From the NCBI GenBank assembly GCA_964562375.1, contig CAZLSW010000032.1, positions 1-32,490 of the forward strand: a DNA stretch of 32,490 nucleotides. Direction: 5' to 3'. Positions 30,020 to 32,490 of the stretch are shown piece after piece. The stretch comes from JAJPXC01 sp964562375 (GTDB lineage Bacteria; Bacteroidota; Bacteroidia; Bacteroidales; Muribaculaceae). The notes under the pieces are model-generated. The model did not search any database and was not told the DNA's origin. It saw only the letters and a list, made by a program, of their open reading frames with translations. Position numbers and translations under genes: made by a program. The stretch's first letter is position 1; each line of letters opens with the position of its first letter.

Positions 30020-31188
30020 GGAACGTATACGGGTTTAAGACATGCCTTCTTCAAGTGCCACAGCATGGTTGAGCCTATCAAGGGGAACGCCAGCAGCGCC
30101 GCGTAATACACGCGGGAGTAGTAGATTGGCAGGCCGTTGAGGGCGATGTCGGAATAGATGAGGAAGTAGTAGCGCACGGGCAGGATGTAGCTGAAAATCG
30201 CGCATGCGCCGTACATGCTCTCCACCGGGAACGAGAACGCGGCGATGGAGAACGCTAGGATGCCCATCAGCGACATCGAGGCCAGCGACAGTCGCAGGTT
30301 GACAATCGTTGATGTGACGAACACCGCGAGCCACTGGCAGGCCACAATCATCAGCATCATGCCCCCTATCAGAGCCCACGTGGAGCCGTTCAGCGGGAAT
30401 GCGAACCATTTATATAACAGCATCATCACAAACAGGGCGTCGGCCGCGAAAACCACAAATTGCGGTATCAGTTTGCCCATGATGGCCGTGAACATCGAGC
30501 CGTCGGCCGTCTGGAGCCAGTCAACCGAGGTGCCGCGCTTGATCTCCTGACCGATGGAGAAAGCTGTCATCAGCAGCACCATCAGCTCGATCAATCCGGC
30601 CGTGAACGAGTTGCTCAGGTATATCGAGTAGTTCATCCAGGGGTTGCCCAGCTCATGATCCTGCACAATCATTGGCTGAAGGATTGTGCCGGCCATGCCG
30701 TTGGTGGCGCCCAGGGATACAAGCTTGGTTTGTACGATTCCCCCCGAAGTGGTTACGGCCATGGTTTTAAACGCCTTGTAGGAGAGCGTGCCAGGCACGA
30801 AATAGGTCATGTTGGTGTAGTAGGTAAGCGTGGGGGTACGGCCGCCTACCGCGTCGCGTTGGAAATTCTGGGGAATGTAGAAGAAACCCATGATTTTCCC
30901 CGAGTTGACCATCTCCAGGGCGTCGTGGAAGCTTTCCAGCTTGTATTGGATGTCGACAAGCTCCATGGCGTCGAGCGAGCGGTAAAGCTGGCGCGACATC
31001 GACGAATGGTCGCAATCGACGATGGCCGAGGGGGCCTTCAGGGGCAGACCCTCGTTGAGCAGCGACATGAAGTAGAGCGAACCTATCACCGGGATGACGA
31101 TCATCGTCCAGAAATAGATCTGCCTATTGCACATGCGCTGCACCTCGCGACGCATCACGTTCCAAAGTGGCCGGAAAGCTTGTTTCAT
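30016..31188 (-). CDS. ABC-2 type exporter permease (first)
   Basis: A 390-residue paralogue-like partner of the next permease with the same layout: an N-terminal helix (about 25-45, IYFWTMIVIPVIGSLYFMSL), an extracytoplasmic domain (about 48-180) and five or so C-terminal helices (including FVVFAADALFVMMLLY and MSLMGILAFSIAAFSFPV). There is no nucleotide-binding domain. It lies between the HlyD-type adaptor gene (84 nt upstream, with a purine/pyrimidine hairpin in the gap) and the second permease (4-nt overlap). Together they should form the inner-membrane part of a tripartite exporter. Confidence 0.88.
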   Translation of the reverse strand: MKQAFRPLWNVMRREVQRMCNRQIYFWTMIVIPVIGSLYFMSLLNEGLPLKAPSAIVDCDHSSMSRQLYRSLDAMELVDIQYKLESFHDALEMVNSGKIMGFFYIPQNFQRDAVGGRTPTLTYYTNMTYFVPGTLSYKAFKTMAVTTSGGIVQTKLVSLGATNGMAGTILQPMIVQDHELGNPWMNYSIYLSNSFTAGLIELMVLLMTAFSIGQEIKRGTSVDWLQTADGSMFTAIMGKLIPQFVVFAADALFVMMLLYKWFAFPLNGSTWALIGGMMLMIVACQWLAVFVTSTIVNLRLSLASMSLMGILAFSIAAFSFPVESMYGACAIFSYILPVRYYFLIYSDIALNGLPIYYSRVYYAALLAFPLIGSTMLWHLKKACLKPVYVP

Positions 31189-31198
31189 TCTCTTTGTA

Positions 31199-31260
31199 TC
31201 CTTTATTCCTTTCCTCCTTTCCTCCTTTAAAGGGATAAAGGGGGAAAGGATGAAAGGAAA
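31199..31260. repeat. Pyrimidine/purine inverted repeat with 8-bp units
   Basis: The pyrimidine-rich arm repeats CCTTTCCT (about 31208-31228). It faces a purine-rich arm, AAAGGGATAAAGGGGGAAAG and following bases (31229-31258), which can fold back on it imperfectly. It fills the gap between the hlyD-type gene and the first permease and may modulate permease expression. Confidence 0.6.
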
Positions 31261-31272
31261 TAGCTTTATGTA

Positions 31273-32295
31273 TTACTTGTGGTGATCCCGATAGATTACG
31301 GTCATGCCGGGGCGAAGCTCGGGGATATCCTCGGTGGGGCGAGCCTTTATCTGGAATGTCTTGGTGTCCCAGTCGCCGGTGGCCTTGGTGGCGCGCCAGG
31401 TGGCGTAGGAGCCCATATCGCGCACGTAATATACCTTGGCCTTGATCTCCTTCTTGTCCAAGGCCGGGATCATCAGGTCTATCTCAGCGCCCAAGGGCAG
31501 GTCGTTAAGGTAGGTTTCACGCACGTTGAACGTGATCCACCGGTCGTCCTTGCGCAACACGTCCATAATGGGAGTGCCTAAGGACACCAGCTCGCCAACG
31601 TGGGGGTAAATCACGTCGACCTGTCCGTCGCAGGGAGCAACGAGGTATTGGTCCTCGAGAACGGCCTCCACCTCCTTGACACCACCCTTGGCGACGTTGA
31701 CCATGGCGGCCGCGGCCTCCTTGTCCTCGCGCTGGGCGCCCTCCTTGGCCAATGAATACTGGCTGGCGGCGGCGCGCTCGGCGGCCTCAGCGGCGTCGTA
31801 AGCGGCCTTGGCCTCGTCGCGCTTCTGCTCCGAGATCACATTCTCCTTATACAGGTTCTCCATGCGATCGTAGGTCTTCTTGGTGATGTTTTTGGCGGCG
31901 ATGGCTTGTTGCCACAGGTCGTAGGCCGATTGGATGATTTGCGAACGGGTGCCGGCGTCTACTTTCTGGTTGGCCGCGGCGGCCGCGTCCTCCATGGCCT
32001 CGGCTTGCATCAGCCTGGCCTCAACGAGCGACGAGTGGATGTGCACCAGCGTGTCGCCCGCTTGCACGGTGTCGCCCTCGGCAACATAAAACTCAACCAC
32101 GCGGCCCGGTAACTTGCCCGATACACGCACCGAGGTAGCCTCGGCTTGTCCCTCAATCACCTCGGGGGGAGGCGACAGGAACAGGAAGCCGATAAGGGCG
32201 AGTGCCACGAGGAGGAAAACCACGATGGTGGTCATTACCAAGAGGCGTTTCTTGGCTTGTTTTTCTTCTTGGGGGGTAACTATAGGATCAGCCAT
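31273..32295 (-). CDS. HlyD/EmrA-type membrane fusion protein
   Basis: A 340-residue periplasmic adaptor. A short cytoplasmic N-terminus and one transmembrane anchor (about 19-42, VMTTIVVFLLVALALIGFLF) precede a biotinyl-lipoyl-like half motif (SGKLPGRVVEFYVAEGDTVQ, about 65-85). A long Ala/Glu/Lys-rich alpha-hairpin coiled coil (about 95-205) follows, then the second lipoyl half (YLVAPCDGQVDVIYPHVGELV) and a beta-barrel domain ending in RPGMTVIYRD. Such adaptors connect an inner-membrane transporter to a TolC-like outer-membrane channel. It is followed by two ABC-2 permeases. The outer-membrane partner may be encoded upstream, beyond the right edge. Confidence 0.92.
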   Translation of the reverse strand: MADPIVTPQEEKQAKKRLLVMTTIVVFLLVALALIGFLFLSPPPEVIEGQAEATSVRVSGKLPGRVVEFYVAEGDTVQAGDTLVHIHSSLVEARLMQAEAMEDAAAAANQKVDAGTRSQIIQSAYDLWQQAIAAKNITKKTYDRMENLYKENVISEQKRDEAKAAYDAAEAAERAAASQYSLAKEGAQREDKEAAAAMVNVAKGGVKEVEAVLEDQYLVAPCDGQVDVIYPHVGELVSLGTPIMDVLRKDDRWITFNVRETYLNDLPLGAEIDLMIPALDKKEIKAKVYYVRDMGSYATWRATKATGDWDTKTFQIKARPTEDIPELRPGMTVIYRDHHK

Positions 32296-32305
32296 TGTTA
32301 TATAT

Positions 32306-32438
32306 AGTTTTCAGTTTCTAGTTTTCAGTTTCTAGTTTCTAGTTTTTAGTTTTCAGTTTTCAGTTTTTAGTTTTTAGTTTTTAGTTTCTAGTTTCTAGTT
32401 TTTAGTTTCTAGTTTTTAGTTTCTAGTTTTTAGTTTTC
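32306..32438. repeat. Heptanucleotide tandem repeat, 19 copies
   Basis: Nineteen uninterrupted 7-bp units, each AGTTTTC, AGTTTCT or AGTTTTT, cover 133 bp. The phase never slips; only the last two positions vary between C and T. On the minus strand the array ends 10 nt before the ATG of the HlyD-type adaptor gene, so it occupies that gene's leader or promoter region. Confidence 0.97.
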
Positions 32439-32490
32439 AGTAGTTGGCAATTTTTTAGTAAAAAGAGGAAATCCCTAACAAGAACCACCT

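Noticed and set aside
32306..32438. Heptad array as a CRISPR or sequencing artefact
   Set aside because: There are no spacers, so it is not CRISPR. An artefact is unlikely because the units vary (AGTTTTC, AGTTTCT, AGTTTTT) while the phase is kept over 19 copies.

Overview
The window looks like a chromosomal segment of a gut Bacteroidales bacterium, probably Muribaculaceae or a close relative. Reasons: SusC/SusD/SusE-type proteins, Bacteroidales promoter elements (TTTG or TTG about 19-22 bases before TAnnTTTG), weak or absent Shine-Dalgarno sites, DUF4421 and BspA-like proteins, and secreted proteins ending in 'YNLQG...' or type IX secretion-like C-terminal tails. The taxonomic call is inference; no rRNA is present.

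Positions 329-18001 hold one polysaccharide utilisation locus, most likely for dextran or another alpha-1,6-glucan. A SusR-type membrane regulator (11767-13434, minus) sits between two arms. The minus arm runs susC, susD, susE-like lipoprotein, GH66 dextranase lipoprotein, GH97 (SusB-type) alpha-glucosidase and a secreted SusE/F-like binding protein, and ends at a hairpin terminator (238-268). The plus arm carries a GH31 alpha-glucosidase and a second secreted SusE/F-like binding protein. In the inferred pathway, surface dextranase cuts the glucan, SusCD imports the oligosaccharides, GH97 and GH31 release glucose, and the regulator senses oligosaccharides. Both arms share a two-part DNA element (TGATwATwAG, then CACTATATTTT starting 29 bases later) at exactly the same distance from the -7 box, a good candidate for the regulator's binding site.

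Positions 18053-20104 hold glmS and tRNA-Leu(UAA), both minus. Next comes a 1511-residue BspA-like leucine-rich-repeat surface protein (20497-25032, minus), visibly more A+T rich than its neighbours. It is bracketed by two inverted copies of a roughly 110-bp palindromic element (20226-20337 and 25687-25795). That element has terminal inverted repeats and flanking direct repeats, so it resembles a MITE. A near-consensus promoter and a possible structured leader or ncRNA lie upstream of the LRR gene.

Positions 25983-32295 hold a DUF4421 outer-membrane-type protein (plus), a strong shared terminator, pgi (minus), and an exporter operon (HlyD-type adaptor and two ABC-2 permeases, minus) with no ATPase in view.

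A recurring oddity is tandem repeats of exactly 7 bp, with unrelated sequences, at four gene borders: 1489-1516, 20469-20496, 28735-28790 and 32306-32438. Each begins or ends within about 10 nt of a start or stop codon.
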